From: an uncultured Pelagibacteraceae bacterium
GTDB lineage: Bacteria > Pseudomonadota > Alphaproteobacteria > Pelagibacterales > Pelagibacteraceae
Length of the DNA: 64,000 nucleotides
NCBI GenBank assembly: GCA_902547535.1
Contig: CACCOB010000001.1
Span: forward strand, 248,001-312,000
Reading direction: 5' to 3'
Positions within the stretch are counted from its first letter, which is position 1, and each line of letters opens with the position of its first letter. The position numbers were made by a program, and so were the translations under genes. The notes under the pieces were generated by a model. That model saw only the letters and a program-made list of their open reading frames with translations. It did not search any database and was not told the DNA's origin. This document shows positions 27,949 to 37,938 of this stretch, one piece after another.

Positions 27949-28974
27949 ATGACTAAAGACAAAATTAAAATCCATATAAGAAATAATCACTGGAAGAAAG
28001 GTTCTTTACCTTGTGATTTAGAGGGTGAAAAAAATAGTAGTGTTCCGAAAGAATTGTTTGAAGACAAGCTTAATAAATATCCTGAGATAAAAGATAAAAT
28101 AACATATTTGGTTGATTGGGATGATGACAATTGGGAGTCTTCAATGAAGGATTCAAATATCTTGCTTGCATGGGACTTTCCAACAAATGATTTAACTAAA
28201 ATAGCACCAAATTTAAAATGGATTCATGTTGTTTCAGCTGGTGTTAACCATCTTTATCCATTTAATTGGATTAAAAAAGATTTGGTTTTAACAAATAGTA
28301 GCGGGATACACGCAAAAAAAGCAGGGGAATTTGGTTTGATGAGTATTTTGATGCTTCAAAACCATATGACAAAAATAGTTACTAATCAGAGAAAAAAAGA
28401 GTTTGTAACTTTATTAAGCAACCCAATTGAGAATAAAAAGGTTTTGGTAGTTGGTACTGGATCACTAGGAGGATCAATGATTAAACATATCAGTTCATTA
28501 GGTGCAAAAGTCATTGGTGTAAATAGAAGGGGAAGAAAAGTTGAAGGATGTTCAAAAGTTATAACATATGATAAAATTGATGAAGTTTTGCCTGATGCTG
28601 ATTTTCTTTATTTGGCTGTTCCAGAAACTAATGAAACAAAAGGATTAATAAATAAGAAAAGATTGGATATTTTAAAAAATTCATGCGGAATAGTTAACAT
28701 TGGACGTCAATCTGTAATGGATTATGAGCATCTTCAAAAAAAATTAACAAAAAATGAAATTTCTGGAGCAATTTTAGATGTTTTTTCAAAAGAGCCTATA
28801 AATAAAAATTCTAAATTCTGGGATACTCCAAATTTGGTAATAACACCTCACATTTCGTCGGATAGTAAAGGAAAATATATAGAAATGGTTTTAGAAAAGT
28901 TTTTTAATAATTTAAAACTATTTATTGATAAAAAAAAACTATCTAATCAAGTGGACCCTGATCTAGGATATTAA
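27949..28974 (+). CDS. D-isomer specific 2-hydroxyacid dehydrogenase family
   Basis: NPIENKKVLVVGTGSLGGSMIKHISSLGAKVIGVNRRGR, GIVNIGRQSVMDYEHLQKKL, GAILDVFSKEPI, WDTPNLVITPHISS. ATG at 27949 preferred over track start 27793. Confidence 0.9.
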   Translation: MTKDKIKIHIRNNHWKKGSLPCDLEGEKNSSVPKELFEDKLNKYPEIKDKITYLVDWDDDNWESSMKDSNILLAWDFPTNDLTKIAPNLKWIHVVSAGVNHLYPFNWIKKDLVLTNSSGIHAKKAGEFGLMSILMLQNHMTKIVTNQRKKEFVTLLSNPIENKKVLVVGTGSLGGSMIKHISSLGAKVIGVNRRGRKVEGCSKVITYDKIDEVLPDADFLYLAVPETNETKGLINKKRLDILKNSCGIVNIGRQSVMDYEHLQKKLTKNEISGAILDVFSKEPINKNSKFWDTPNLVITPHISSDSKGKYIEMVLEKFFNNLKLFIDKKKLSNQVDPDLGY

Positions 28975-29005
28975 TTGTTTTGTTAATTATTAATTTTATT
29001 GAGAA

Positions 29006-30328
29006 TTACCCTAAAGTATTTGTGACTTTCTTGGTCCCATCTACATTATTTGAGTCTGATTTTGATGGTTCTTCAATAGGTTCAGCTGCTGGGTTTAATT
29101 CTAAACCGATTGGCGTAATTGTTGTTGGCAAAGGTGTAAACTGAGACTCAGGGTTTTCAATAACTTCTCTTACTCTCATTCTATAGACACCATACATACC
29201 TATCAAAATATGGAATATGATTAAAAAAATAAAATACCCATTTTCGCCAACAAAATCCATAAACAAGGAACACAAAAATGGACCACTCATAGCTCCCATA
29301 CCAAAAGCAAACTGTAAACCTGCGCCTGCAGAAACAAATTTTTCTTTAGCTACAAAATCATTTGTATGCGCAAATATTAACGCGAACATTGGAAGACTAA
29401 AGAATGCATATAAACCTGTAAACACATAAAACCAAAACTTTGAACTTGCTAATCCATCTGGTAAATGCATCGTCCCTACAGAAAAAATTGCACATAGCGC
29501 AAAAAAAGCAGCAGCAAAAGTGGAATAAACAGTTACTGTCCTTCTGTCATAAATATCAGATAGTTTTCCAATTGGCCATTGTGAGATAGCACCAGAAATT
29601 GCAACTAGAAAAGTTACAAAAGATATTTCAAATATGCTAAAATTCATTGCTGCAGCATACACTGCAATTAATGCAAACATTGCTGAATGACAAACACCAC
29701 ACAAAACCGCACTTACTATACCAAACGGAGAGGCTTCATAAAGTTCTTTAATTTTCATTCCAATAATTTTCTTAAATTTTGGAGCTTTCTTTTTTGTAAG
29801 CAGAATCGGGACAAGCGATAAAGACATAAATAATGAAACTAAGATAAAAGGTTGAAAGTTTTCAGGTCTACTAAAATTTAAAAAAAACATTCCTATTGCC
29901 ATAGAACTAAAGAGTACAATCATATAAATTGATAAAACACTTCCTCTATTTTTATTACTTGCTCTATCATTCAACCAACTTTCTGCAATGGTATAAAGAC
30001 AAACCATAGAAAATCCTGAAAAAACTCTTAGCACAAACCAAGTAAAAGGATTTATTACAATTGAGTGAACTAATACGACTATTGATGCAATTGAAGCAAA
30101 TGCCGCAAACACCCTTATATGACCTACTCTTGAAACAAGGATAGGTACTGATCGTGCACCAATAAAGTACCCAACAAAATATCCCGTTAACATAAACCCT
30201 GTAGCCGTTATACTAAAACTCTCATGTACGGCTCTTACTCCTAGCAAGGAAACTTGGAAACCGTGAGCTAACATAATTAGCCCCATACCTGTAAAAAGGG
30301 CCCATGAGTTTTTTAATATCTTCTCCAT
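29006..30328 (-). CDS. MFS transporter
   Basis: 12-TM pattern; GYFVGYFIGARSVPILVSRVGHIRVFA, WPIGKLSDIYDRRTV. Confidence 0.88.
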   Translation of the reverse strand: MEKILKNSWALFTGMGLIMLAHGFQVSLLGVRAVHESFSITATGFMLTGYFVGYFIGARSVPILVSRVGHIRVFAAFASIASIVVLVHSIVINPFTWFVLRVFSGFSMVCLYTIAESWLNDRASNKNRGSVLSIYMIVLFSSMAIGMFFLNFSRPENFQPFILVSLFMSLSLVPILLTKKKAPKFKKIIGMKIKELYEASPFGIVSAVLCGVCHSAMFALIAVYAAAMNFSIFEISFVTFLVAISGAISQWPIGKLSDIYDRRTVTVYSTFAAAFFALCAIFSVGTMHLPDGLASSKFWFYVFTGLYAFFSLPMFALIFAHTNDFVAKEKFVSAGAGLQFAFGMGAMSGPFLCSLFMDFVGENGYFIFLIIFHILIGMYGVYRMRVREVIENPESQFTPLPTTITPIGLELNPAAEPIEEPSKSDSNNVDGTKKVTNTLG

Positions 30329-30369
30329 AATTTCGCTATCTATGGATGAATTAATATTAAATCAAGAAA

Positions 30370-31263
30370 TTAATTATTAATTTTTTGAGGTTCTCTAAGT
30401 TTTAAAAAAGAGTGGATGGCTATAGTTGTTATAATTATAATTCCCCCAATTATGGTTTCTAAAGTTGGTTGCTCTTTTATAACCAACCAAACCCAAATTG
30501 GGCCAATTATAGTTTCAAGTAAGAAAAACAAATTCACTTCCTCAGCAGGAATAAACCTAGGTGCAATTGTTACCAAAACAAATGGAAGAGCTACACAAAC
30601 TATGCACATCAAAGGTATATAAATCTGATCAGGTCCGATTAAATTGAAATTTTCTACAAAAAAGAGGGCAAAAACAGCAACTCCTAATTTTCCCATGACA
30701 GCAGATGGCAAAAGATCTCTGTCTTTAGCATATCTTATCAATACAGCGTTGACTGCTAACCCTGCAGCGGTAACAAATCCCATAATATTTCCAAAGAGAT
30801 TTCCTATTTTAATTGAGTCATAGAATATGAATAAAACAGCAAAAAATGTTATAAAAATAGCTATCCAGGTTCCTTTACTAGGTATCTCTTTTAAAAAAAT
30901 AGCACCTAAAATTGCAGATAGCATTGGCGCTAACGCAATCATGATCAGGGTATTAGCTACATTTGTGTTTTGAATAGATATTATGAAGGTAATATTGCAT
31001 ATTGAAAAGCTGATAGCATAAAATATGCCAACAGTACCTACTTTGAAAAATGCGTTTATGAAATTTTGTCTATAAAATAATAACAATCCAATAAAAACTA
31101 TAAAAAAAGGGATTATACCTCTATAAAAAAGCATTCCCCAAGTTTCAATGTTAGAAAGTCTAATTAAAAGTGAGTCAGGTGTTATGAACATTACAGCCAC
31201 AAAAGCTAGCAATGATCCTTTTTTTTGATCAGATAATTTATTCAAGCTTTTAAACCTTTCCAA
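30370..31263 (-). CDS. EamA/DMT family transporter
   Basis: NTNVANTLIMIALAPMLSAILGAIFLKEIPSKGTWIAIFIT; 10 TM. Confidence 0.86.
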   Translation of the reverse strand: MERFKSLNKLSDQKKGSLLAFVAVMFITPDSLLIRLSNIETWGMLFYRGIIPFFIVFIGLLLFYRQNFINAFFKVGTVGIFYAISFSICNITFIISIQNTNVANTLIMIALAPMLSAILGAIFLKEIPSKGTWIAIFITFFAVLFIFYDSIKIGNLFGNIMGFVTAAGLAVNAVLIRYAKDRDLLPSAVMGKLGVAVFALFFVENFNLIGPDQIYIPLMCIVCVALPFVLVTIAPRFIPAEEVNLFFLLETIIGPIWVWLVIKEQPTLETIIGGIIIITTIAIHSFLKLREPQKINN

Positions 31264-32168
31264 AATGTCTTAGCAAGATTTATTTTAGATAGGTCGTAGT
31301 ATGTTTTTAATCCAGTAGGGGATGTAACATTAATATCTCCATTTAATTGTTGATCTATAAAGTCTATCCCAGCAAAATAAATATTATCTTTCTTTAATTT
31401 TTTACCGATAATTTTTGAAATCCTAATTTCTTTTTTGGTAAGGCTCGTAAGTTTTGGTTCAGCACCTTTACTCATATTACTTAAATATGAACCTTTCTTA
31501 GGAACTCGTGAGATTGCACCACATACTTTTCCATTAATTATAAAAACTCTTTTATCGCCTTTAGATATATTTTTTAAAAATTTTTGAAACATTGAGTGTC
31601 CGTTTTTTTTTAAAAAATTTGTAATTAATTTTTTATTAAACTTATTCTTAATCAAATGTATTTGATTACCTCCATATCCATTAATTGGTTTCATAATTAT
31701 ACTTTTATTTTTTTTATAAAACTTCTTAACTTCTTCAATATTATTTGAAAATATTGTGTCTGGCATATATTTTATGAATTTTTTCGAATATAATTTTTCA
31801 GATACGTTTCTAATAGCCACTGGGTTATTTATTACTCTTGTTTTTTTTAAATCATCCAAAATGAGAGTAGTAATTAAATATTCTGAATTAAACGGAGGAT
31901 CCTGTCTAATTAAAATAAATTTAAGATTTTCAACGTCAATTTTTTGTTTTTTATAAATTTTATAAAATTTTTTTCTTTCATAATTTAATTTTACAAATAC
32001 TCCATTTGCATATGTTTTATTTTTGATGATGGATAAGTTTGAAGGGGTATAATAAAATATTTTATATCCTAGTTTCTGAGCTTCATGAGCTAAAAATATT
32101 GATGTATCAGAAGATATATTAATTTTATCTAATTTATCGCCTTGTATGCCTATTATTTTATTTGTCAT
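31242..32168 (-). CDS. gshB: Glutathione synthase
   Basis: RQDPPFNSEYLITTLILDDL, VINNPVAIRNVSEKLYS, IMKPINGYGGNQI, YFAGIDFID...NVTSPTGLKTY. Confidence 0.93.
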   Translation of the reverse strand: MTNKIIGIQGDKLDKINISSDTSIFLAHEAQKLGYKIFYYTPSNLSIIKNKTYANGVFVKLNYERKKFYKIYKKQKIDVENLKFILIRQDPPFNSEYLITTLILDDLKKTRVINNPVAIRNVSEKLYSKKFIKYMPDTIFSNNIEEVKKFYKKNKSIIMKPINGYGGNQIHLIKNKFNKKLITNFLKKNGHSMFQKFLKNISKGDKRVFIINGKVCGAISRVPKKGSYLSNMSKGAEPKLTSLTKKEIRISKIIGKKLKKDNIYFAGIDFIDQQLNGDINVTSPTGLKTYYDLSKINLAKTFWKGLKA

Positions 32169-33447
32169 ATAAATCTTCTAAATTTTGAAATTTAGAGAAT
32201 TTATTTATAACATGACTGGCTACTGTTTCTTTATTATTGATAATATTATTTAGATGTTCCAGGTATTTAGTTTCGTTTGTACCGCTTTTTCCAATAAAAT
32301 CTCTCTTTTCTAAGCCTTTTTTAGCAATTTTTAACAAGTTAGAGATCCAATAAATCATATCTTTACCCATTAAATTTGTATCAAGTCCTTTCATTGGTGC
32401 ATCTTTATACGCATTCAATAAATCTTTTTTTTCCCATTTTGAAATAAACTCTAATGCTTCGTCTAAATTACCGTATAAAAGACCAGTAAAAAAAGCAGGG
32501 CCAGCACAGATACAGTCCCAGCCACAAGTATCCATAGATCTTAATTCGATATATTGTTTTAATCTATTCTCTGTAAATATAGTACTTAAATGCAATCCAA
32601 GATCGTCAATACTTGGTAAAGATTTATTTATTTCTTGAATATTTCCATTCATATAATCAGAAAATTTATAATTTTTACCAGATAAATATTTATCATTTTT
32701 TTTTATAAACAGTATCGGATAATCCATTATAAATTCAGCATATTTTTCAAAATCAACATTTTCTAAAAAAATTTCTGGAAGGCCACCCCTTGAAGTTTCT
32801 TGCCATACTTTTGATCGGTATGATAAGTATTTGCTGTTTTTTTTCTCAACTATTGATGAGTTTGCAAAAAGTGCGATACTTAACGGAACTAAACTATTTG
32901 CTAATTTAAACTTTTTTATGAAATCATTTTCAGACGTGTAGTCTAGATTTAGCTGTGTCCCAGATGTTCTATACATCATATCTAAACTGAGAGGTCCACC
33001 ATTAGGCATATCTTTTGTCATTACTTCATATCTTTTTTTAGGATTATTTGGAATTTCAGACAACTTAGATATTGGATCAAATCCAGCGCTTACTATTTTT
33101 AAATCTAATTTTTCAACAACTTGTTTAAGTTCAAACAAATAATTATTAGCTTCAGAGCAAACTTCATGAATATTATTTAATTGAGCACCTGCAAGCTCAA
33201 TTTGATTACCTGGTTCTAAGGTTATACTCTTATTATCTTTATTTAGCGCTATAACATTCTCACCTTCATAGGATGGTTTCCAACCAAATTCATATAAAAT
33301 TTTGAAAATATCTTTAATAGTAGAATAATTAATTCTTTTATTATTCTTCTTATAGAAAAGAAATTTTTCGTGCTCAACGCCTATTTTAGAATTTATAGGC
33401 TCCTTAATTCCAGACTTAAAATGATCTATTATATTATCTTTATTCAT
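32158..33447 (-). CDS. gshA: Glutamate-cysteine ligase (plant/alphaproteobacterial type)
   Basis: KIGVEHEKFLF, ITLEPGNQIELAGAQLNNIHEV, MPNGGPLSLDMMYRTSGTQLNLDY, YIELRSMDTCGWDCICAGPAFFTGLLYG. Confidence 0.93.
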   Translation of the reverse strand: MNKDNIIDHFKSGIKEPINSKIGVEHEKFLFYKKNNKRINYSTIKDIFKILYEFGWKPSYEGENVIALNKDNKSITLEPGNQIELAGAQLNNIHEVCSEANNYLFELKQVVEKLDLKIVSAGFDPISKLSEIPNNPKKRYEVMTKDMPNGGPLSLDMMYRTSGTQLNLDYTSENDFIKKFKLANSLVPLSIALFANSSIVEKKNSKYLSYRSKVWQETSRGGLPEIFLENVDFEKYAEFIMDYPILFIKKNDKYLSGKNYKFSDYMNGNIQEINKSLPSIDDLGLHLSTIFTENRLKQYIELRSMDTCGWDCICAGPAFFTGLLYGNLDEALEFISKWEKKDLLNAYKDAPMKGLDTNLMGKDMIYWISNLLKIAKKGLEKRDFIGKSGTNETKYLEHLNNIINNKETVASHVINKFSKFQNLEDLYDK

Positions 33448-33456
33448 ATTAATGAT

Positions 33457-35397
33457 TTAATCACTCTTACTTAGATATTCAACAGCTTCGTTTATGTTAG
33501 TTAATTTGTTGGAACATGTTTTGTTTTTACATATTATAACACTAGGTTTTGGATCATTATTTAATTGGTAAACAAATGTAGCAACTCCTAGATATTCCTT
33601 TTGTAAATAAACCTGTATTTTCTTAATAGACTGAGATGTTCCACTGAATGTGAATGATAGGCTATTATCACAAATATCTAGAGTTTTAATAAAGCTAAAC
33701 ATTTGTGAATAATAAGAGTTTAAAACCTGATGAAATGATTTTTTAAGAATCTCATTTCTTTCAGACCATATTTTATCGTTTGTAATTGAATATAATTTAT
33801 TTGAAATTAGCAGATAAACACTATTACCATTTGGTATATTGCTATCATTCAAGTCTAGTGGACTTGCAAACAAATCATTATCTTTAATAATATTTTTCTG
33901 GAACAGCTGCGTTTCTTTATTAAAGAATAATTCCCAAGTATCATTCATTATTTTTATTGATTTTTCTAAAGCTTTTTTGTCAGCATTAACTTCATAAAGT
34001 GTTATCATGAGTAAAGCATAATATACATAGTCCTCAAGAAAAGTTTCTATTTCTTTATTTTCATAACAATGAATAATTTTTTGATGCAATTTTTTATTTA
34101 ATATTTCAATTGTTTCTATCGTGTTACTTTTTAAATCTTCATCGTCTAAATATACTGAAGTTTTGAGGAGAACTTGGAGCATATATGCATTTAAATCAGT
34201 TTGAGATTTATCATCAAAAAATGGTTTTATTCTTTTTCTTCTAATATTAAGTAATTTATTTTTTATTTTTTCTAAGTTATTTTTGTCTTCGTCAGGTATT
34301 AAATTTTTTTCCACCAAAATGTTATTACCTTCAAAATTACCGCTCTCAGAAATTTCATACTTATTTTCTAGTAATTTAATGTCTTCTTTTAAAAGATTTT
34401 TTAACTCTTCATATGACCAAACATAATATTTTCCTTCAACACCTTCGCTATCAGCATCATATGCTGAACCATATAATTCTTCTTTATTTTTAAATTCATT
34501 ATTAAAATATTGAATTGTTTGTAAAAGTTTATTTTTAAAATAATCATTTTTCGTATTTTGATAAAATTTTGTTAAGAGATCGATAAATTGGATATTGTCG
34601 TAAAGCATTTTTTCAAAGTGAGGAATTATCCATTTTTCATCAACAGCATATCTTGAAATTCCTCCTTCAAGTTGATCATAAATACCTTTCGAACAAAGAT
34701 TATTAAGTAAAACTTCAACGGGTTTAAAATAATTTTTATTTTTAGTTTTTAAATAAAAGTAAAACATTGCATCAAATAAATAAAATTGGGGGAACTTTGG
34801 AGCCCCTTTAAAACTTCCGTTATTTTCATCTAAATAATTAATAATTTTTTCAACAAATGGCTCCAAAGGTTGATTTAAAACTGCAGATCTTTGATTAATT
34901 TTTGTAAATATTTCTTTAACTTGTGGTGCTTGAGCTAAAATTTTCTCTCTATTTTCATTATAAACGTTATACACGTTGTTTAAGACTTTTTTAAAGTCAG
35001 GCCTTCCTTGAATTTCCTTCGGTGGAAAGTAAGTGCCACCAGTAAAAGGTACACCATTTTCGTCTAAAAACATTGATAGTGGCCATCCACCCTGTGCCCC
35101 AGTTAATATTGATAAACTTTTTTGAAAGACATAATCTAAGTCTGGTCTTTCCTCTCTATCAACTTTAATATTTATAAACTTTTCGTTCATTAGTTTTGCA
35201 GTTTCTTCATTTTCAAAACTCTCATGAGCCATAACATGACACCAATGGCAGCTTGCATATCCAACGCTTAAAAATATAGGTTTTTTTTCTTTCTTTGCTT
35301 TATCTAAAGTTTCTTTATTCCAAGGAAACCAATCAACAGGATTATCTTTATGTTGTTGAAGATACGGACTTTTTTCGTTTTTTAAAATATTAGACAA
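33457..35397 (-). CDS. DUF255 thioredoxin-domain protein (YyaL/spermatogenesis-associated protein 20-like); probable TTG start at 35397
   Basis: [31 protein letters not shown]..., [48 protein letters not shown]. Confidence 0.9.
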   Translation of the reverse strand: MSNILKNEKSPYLQQHKDNPVDWFPWNKETLDKAKKEKKPIFLSVGYASCHWCHVMAHESFENEETAKLMNEKFINIKVDREERPDLDYVFQKSLSILTGAQGGWPLSMFLDENGVPFTGGTYFPPKEIQGRPDFKKVLNNVYNVYNENREKILAQAPQVKEIFTKINQRSAVLNQPLEPFVEKIINYLDENNGSFKGAPKFPQFYLFDAMFYFYLKTKNKNYFKPVEVLLNNLCSKGIYDQLEGGISRYAVDEKWIIPHFEKMLYDNIQFIDLLTKFYQNTKNDYFKNKLLQTIQYFNNEFKNKEELYGSAYDADSEGVEGKYYVWSYEELKNLLKEDIKLLENKYEISESGNFEGNNILVEKNLIPDEDKNNLEKIKNKLLNIRRKRIKPFFDDKSQTDLNAYMLQVLLKTSVYLDDEDLKSNTIETIEILNKKLHQKIIHCYENKEIETFLEDYVYYALLMITLYEVNADKKALEKSIKIMNDTWELFFNKETQLFQKNIIKDNDLFASPLDLNDSNIPNGNSVYLLISNKLYSITNDKIWSERNEILKKSFHQVLNSYYSQMFSFIKTLDICDNSLSFTFSGTSQSIKKIQVYLQKEYLGVATFVYQLNNDPKPSVIICKNKTCSNKLTNINEAVEYLSKSD

Positions 35398-35398
35398 T

Positions 35399-35956
35399 TT
35401 AGTGATGGTAGTAAGGTTTTCTAGAAAAAATATTCCTAACCATTGGCTCAAATTCTTTTAAAGTCATTGATTTATAATTTGGATCAAAAGAAGCTTGATC
35501 ATATTTTTCACAGAAATCTATTGTTGCTTGATAATGTTCTGCATTCTTATATTTTTCTCTTGCATTCTTATCCCCACCTAAGTGTTCTGCAGAATAGTAG
35601 GTTTGAAATAGACCATGGTGTAAAATAATCCAGTAAGTTTTTTCTGAAACGTAAGGTCTAATTACTGATGCTGCGTATTGAGAATGATTCATTGGAGCTA
35701 ACTCATCTCCAAGATCATGTAATAATGTTGCCACAACCATTTCCTCGTTTTCTCCATTTTTATATGCTCTTGTTGCAGCTTGTAATGAGTGTTCTAATCT
35801 TGTTATCTGATAGCCTTCAAGTGTAGTAGTTTGTGAAGCTAAATAATCTAAAATTCTATCTGCAGTTTTTCTTTCATATTGACTTTCCAATTTTTCTAAA
35901 AGTTGATAGTCATCTTTAGTACCGTTCTTCATTTCTGTAAAACTTACTTTTTTCAT
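35399..35956 (-). CDS. HD-domain protein, HD-type oxygenase (PhnZ/TmpB)-like
   Basis: [61 protein letters not shown]: ordered H...HD...H...H...D metal-ligand pattern. Confidence 0.75.
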   Translation of the reverse strand: MKKVSFTEMKNGTKDDYQLLEKLESQYERKTADRILDYLASQTTTLEGYQITRLEHSLQAATRAYKNGENEEMVVATLLHDLGDELAPMNHSQYAASVIRPYVSEKTYWIILHHGLFQTYYSAEHLGGDKNAREKYKNAEHYQATIDFCEKYDQASFDPNYKSMTLKEFEPMVRNIFSRKPYYHH

Positions 35957-35957
35957 A

Positions 35958-37427
35958 TTAATTATTTGATGCCGTGCTTAATAAGGAAAGTTGAGTTACT
36001 TTATCTTCACCTAGTTCATCAATTATTTTTACAGGGTATTCTCCAGTAAAGTGATGATCTGTTAATTGTGGATAATTTTCATTTCTTTTCTCAAATCCCA
36101 TTCCTAAATATAAACCATTCAAACTTAGGAATTTTAGTGATTTTGCTTTTATAAATTCACAAATTTCTGTTGTTGATTTGTTTGCAGCCAAAAGTTCTTT
36201 TTTAGTTGGTGTGTCGACACCATAAAAATCAGGAAATTTTATTTCTGGGCTTGCTATTCTCACGTGAACTTCTTTTGCACCAGAATCGTATAACATCTTC
36301 ACTATTTTTGACGATGTTGTGCCTCTAACAAGTGAGTCATCAACTAGAATTATTCTTTTATCTTTAATAACAGAAATATTTGGATTTAATTTTAACTTAA
36401 CTCCTAAACTTCTAATTTGTTGAGATGGTTCAATAAAAGTCCTTCCAACATAATGGTTTCTAATTAAACCTAAATCAAATTTTAGTCCTCTTTCTTCAGC
36501 ATATCCCAATGCTGCAGCGTTTCCAGAATCTGGGACTGGTACAACTAAGTCGGCCTCTATTTTATCCTCTTTTGCTAATTGTTGCCCAAAATTCTTTCTG
36601 TATTCATATGCCGTTTTACCGCTTAAGATACTGTCTGGTCTAGAGAAATAAATGTACTCAAACACGCATGGTCTAATTTTTTTTGGAGGGAAAGGTTTAA
36701 TACTTCTTAATTCGTCATTTTCTACATAAACAATCTCTCCATTTTCAACCTCTCTTACAAATTTTGCTCCAATTATATCAAATGCACAAGTTTCAGAAGC
36801 AAGTACATATGAATTTTTCAATTTACCAATTACTAATGGTCTAATTCCGTAGGGATCTCTTACACCTATTAGAGTATTTTGTGTCATCATTACAAGTGCA
36901 TAACCACCTTGAATTTGAAATATAGCATCAATGATTTTATCTATAGTTTTTCCTCTTTTTGATTTAGCAATTAATTGAACAATAGTTTCAGTGTCAGATG
37001 TTGTATAAAATATAGCACCTTCCTGAACTAATTTATTCCTTAAAGTTATAGCATTTGTAAGATTACCATTATGTGCAACACCAATACCACCTGCATTTGT
37101 ATCAGCAAAAAAAGGCTGTACATTCCTTAAAGCAGTTCCACCTGTCGTTGAGTACCGATTATGACCAATTGCATATTTTCCAGGAAGTTTTTTTAAAACT
37201 TTTTCATCGTTAAAGTTATCGCCAACTAACCCAAATCTTTTTTCCGAATGATATTTTTCTCCATCGTATGAAACAATACCACAACCCTCTTGCCCTCTAT
37301 GTTGAAGGGCATGTAAACCTAAAGCTGCAAGGGTAGAAGCATCAGCAGAATTACTTATTCCAAAAACCGCACACTCTTCCTTGATTTTAGGATCATATAT
37401 CTTGAACTTTTTCTTTAGTTTCTTCAT
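35958..37427 (-). CDS. purF: Amidophosphoribosyltransferase
   Basis: EECAVFGISNSADASTLAALGLHALQHRGQEGCGIVSYDG, IGHNRYSTTGG, KRIILVDDSLVRGTTSSKIV. Confidence 0.97.
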   Translation of the reverse strand: MKKLKKKFKIYDPKIKEECAVFGISNSADASTLAALGLHALQHRGQEGCGIVSYDGEKYHSEKRFGLVGDNFNDEKVLKKLPGKYAIGHNRYSTTGGTALRNVQPFFADTNAGGIGVAHNGNLTNAITLRNKLVQEGAIFYTTSDTETIVQLIAKSKRGKTIDKIIDAIFQIQGGYALVMMTQNTLIGVRDPYGIRPLVIGKLKNSYVLASETCAFDIIGAKFVREVENGEIVYVENDELRSIKPFPPKKIRPCVFEYIYFSRPDSILSGKTAYEYRKNFGQQLAKEDKIEADLVVPVPDSGNAAALGYAEERGLKFDLGLIRNHYVGRTFIEPSQQIRSLGVKLKLNPNISVIKDKRIILVDDSLVRGTTSSKIVKMLYDSGAKEVHVRIASPEIKFPDFYGVDTPTKKELLAANKSTTEICEFIKAKSLKFLSLNGLYLGMGFEKRNENYPQLTDHHFTGEYPVKIIDELGEDKVTQLSLLSTASNN

Positions 37428-37935
37428 ATTCTTTTTTATCAGGAAATTCTTTTATAAGATAGTTACTGCCTTTTTCAACCCATGCATATGTAAAAGCATC
37501 ACCTAAATTAATTGGCCATTTTTTGTGGTTATAGATGATATTTATAGTTGTATAAATACATACAACTATAACGTAAGCCCTGATAAATCCAAAAAAGAAA
37601 CCAAAGATTCTATCTAGATTTCCTAATCCAGAGTAGGTGACTGCTCTGTTAATTCCTTTATTTATTAATAAAATTAAAAATATAATTATTACGAATAATC
37701 CTATACCAACTGCTATATCAATGACATACTCACTATCAATTATATCCTCAAAATATGGCTTTACTTTTGGAAATAGAAATAGAGTAACAACATATGCTAA
37801 AAGCCATTTAGAAGCTGACAAAATGCTCAATAAAAAACCTTTTTTTGTACATGTCATCAAGGATAGTACTGTGAAAACTAAATAAACAATATCAAAGGTA
37901 TATAGTTCAGTAAAAAAATCTTTTACAACTTCCAT
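37393..37935 (-). CDS. cvpA: CvpA family protein
   Basis: DIVYLVFTVLSLMTCTKKGFLLSILSASKWLLAYV..., GLGNLDRIFGFFFGFIRAYVIVV; immediately upstream of purF. Confidence 0.9.
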   Translation of the reverse strand: MEVVKDFFTELYTFDIVYLVFTVLSLMTCTKKGFLLSILSASKWLLAYVVTLFLFPKVKPYFEDIIDSEYVIDIAVGIGLFVIIIFLILLINKGINRAVTYSGLGNLDRIFGFFFGFIRAYVIVVCIYTTINIIYNHKKWPINLGDAFTYAWVEKGSNYLIKEFPDKKEYEETKEKVQDI

Positions 37936-37938
37936 TAA

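Noticed and set aside
37637-37885. 82-aa plus-strand ORF opposite cvpA
   Set aside because: Antisense shadow ORF; cvpA is convincing.
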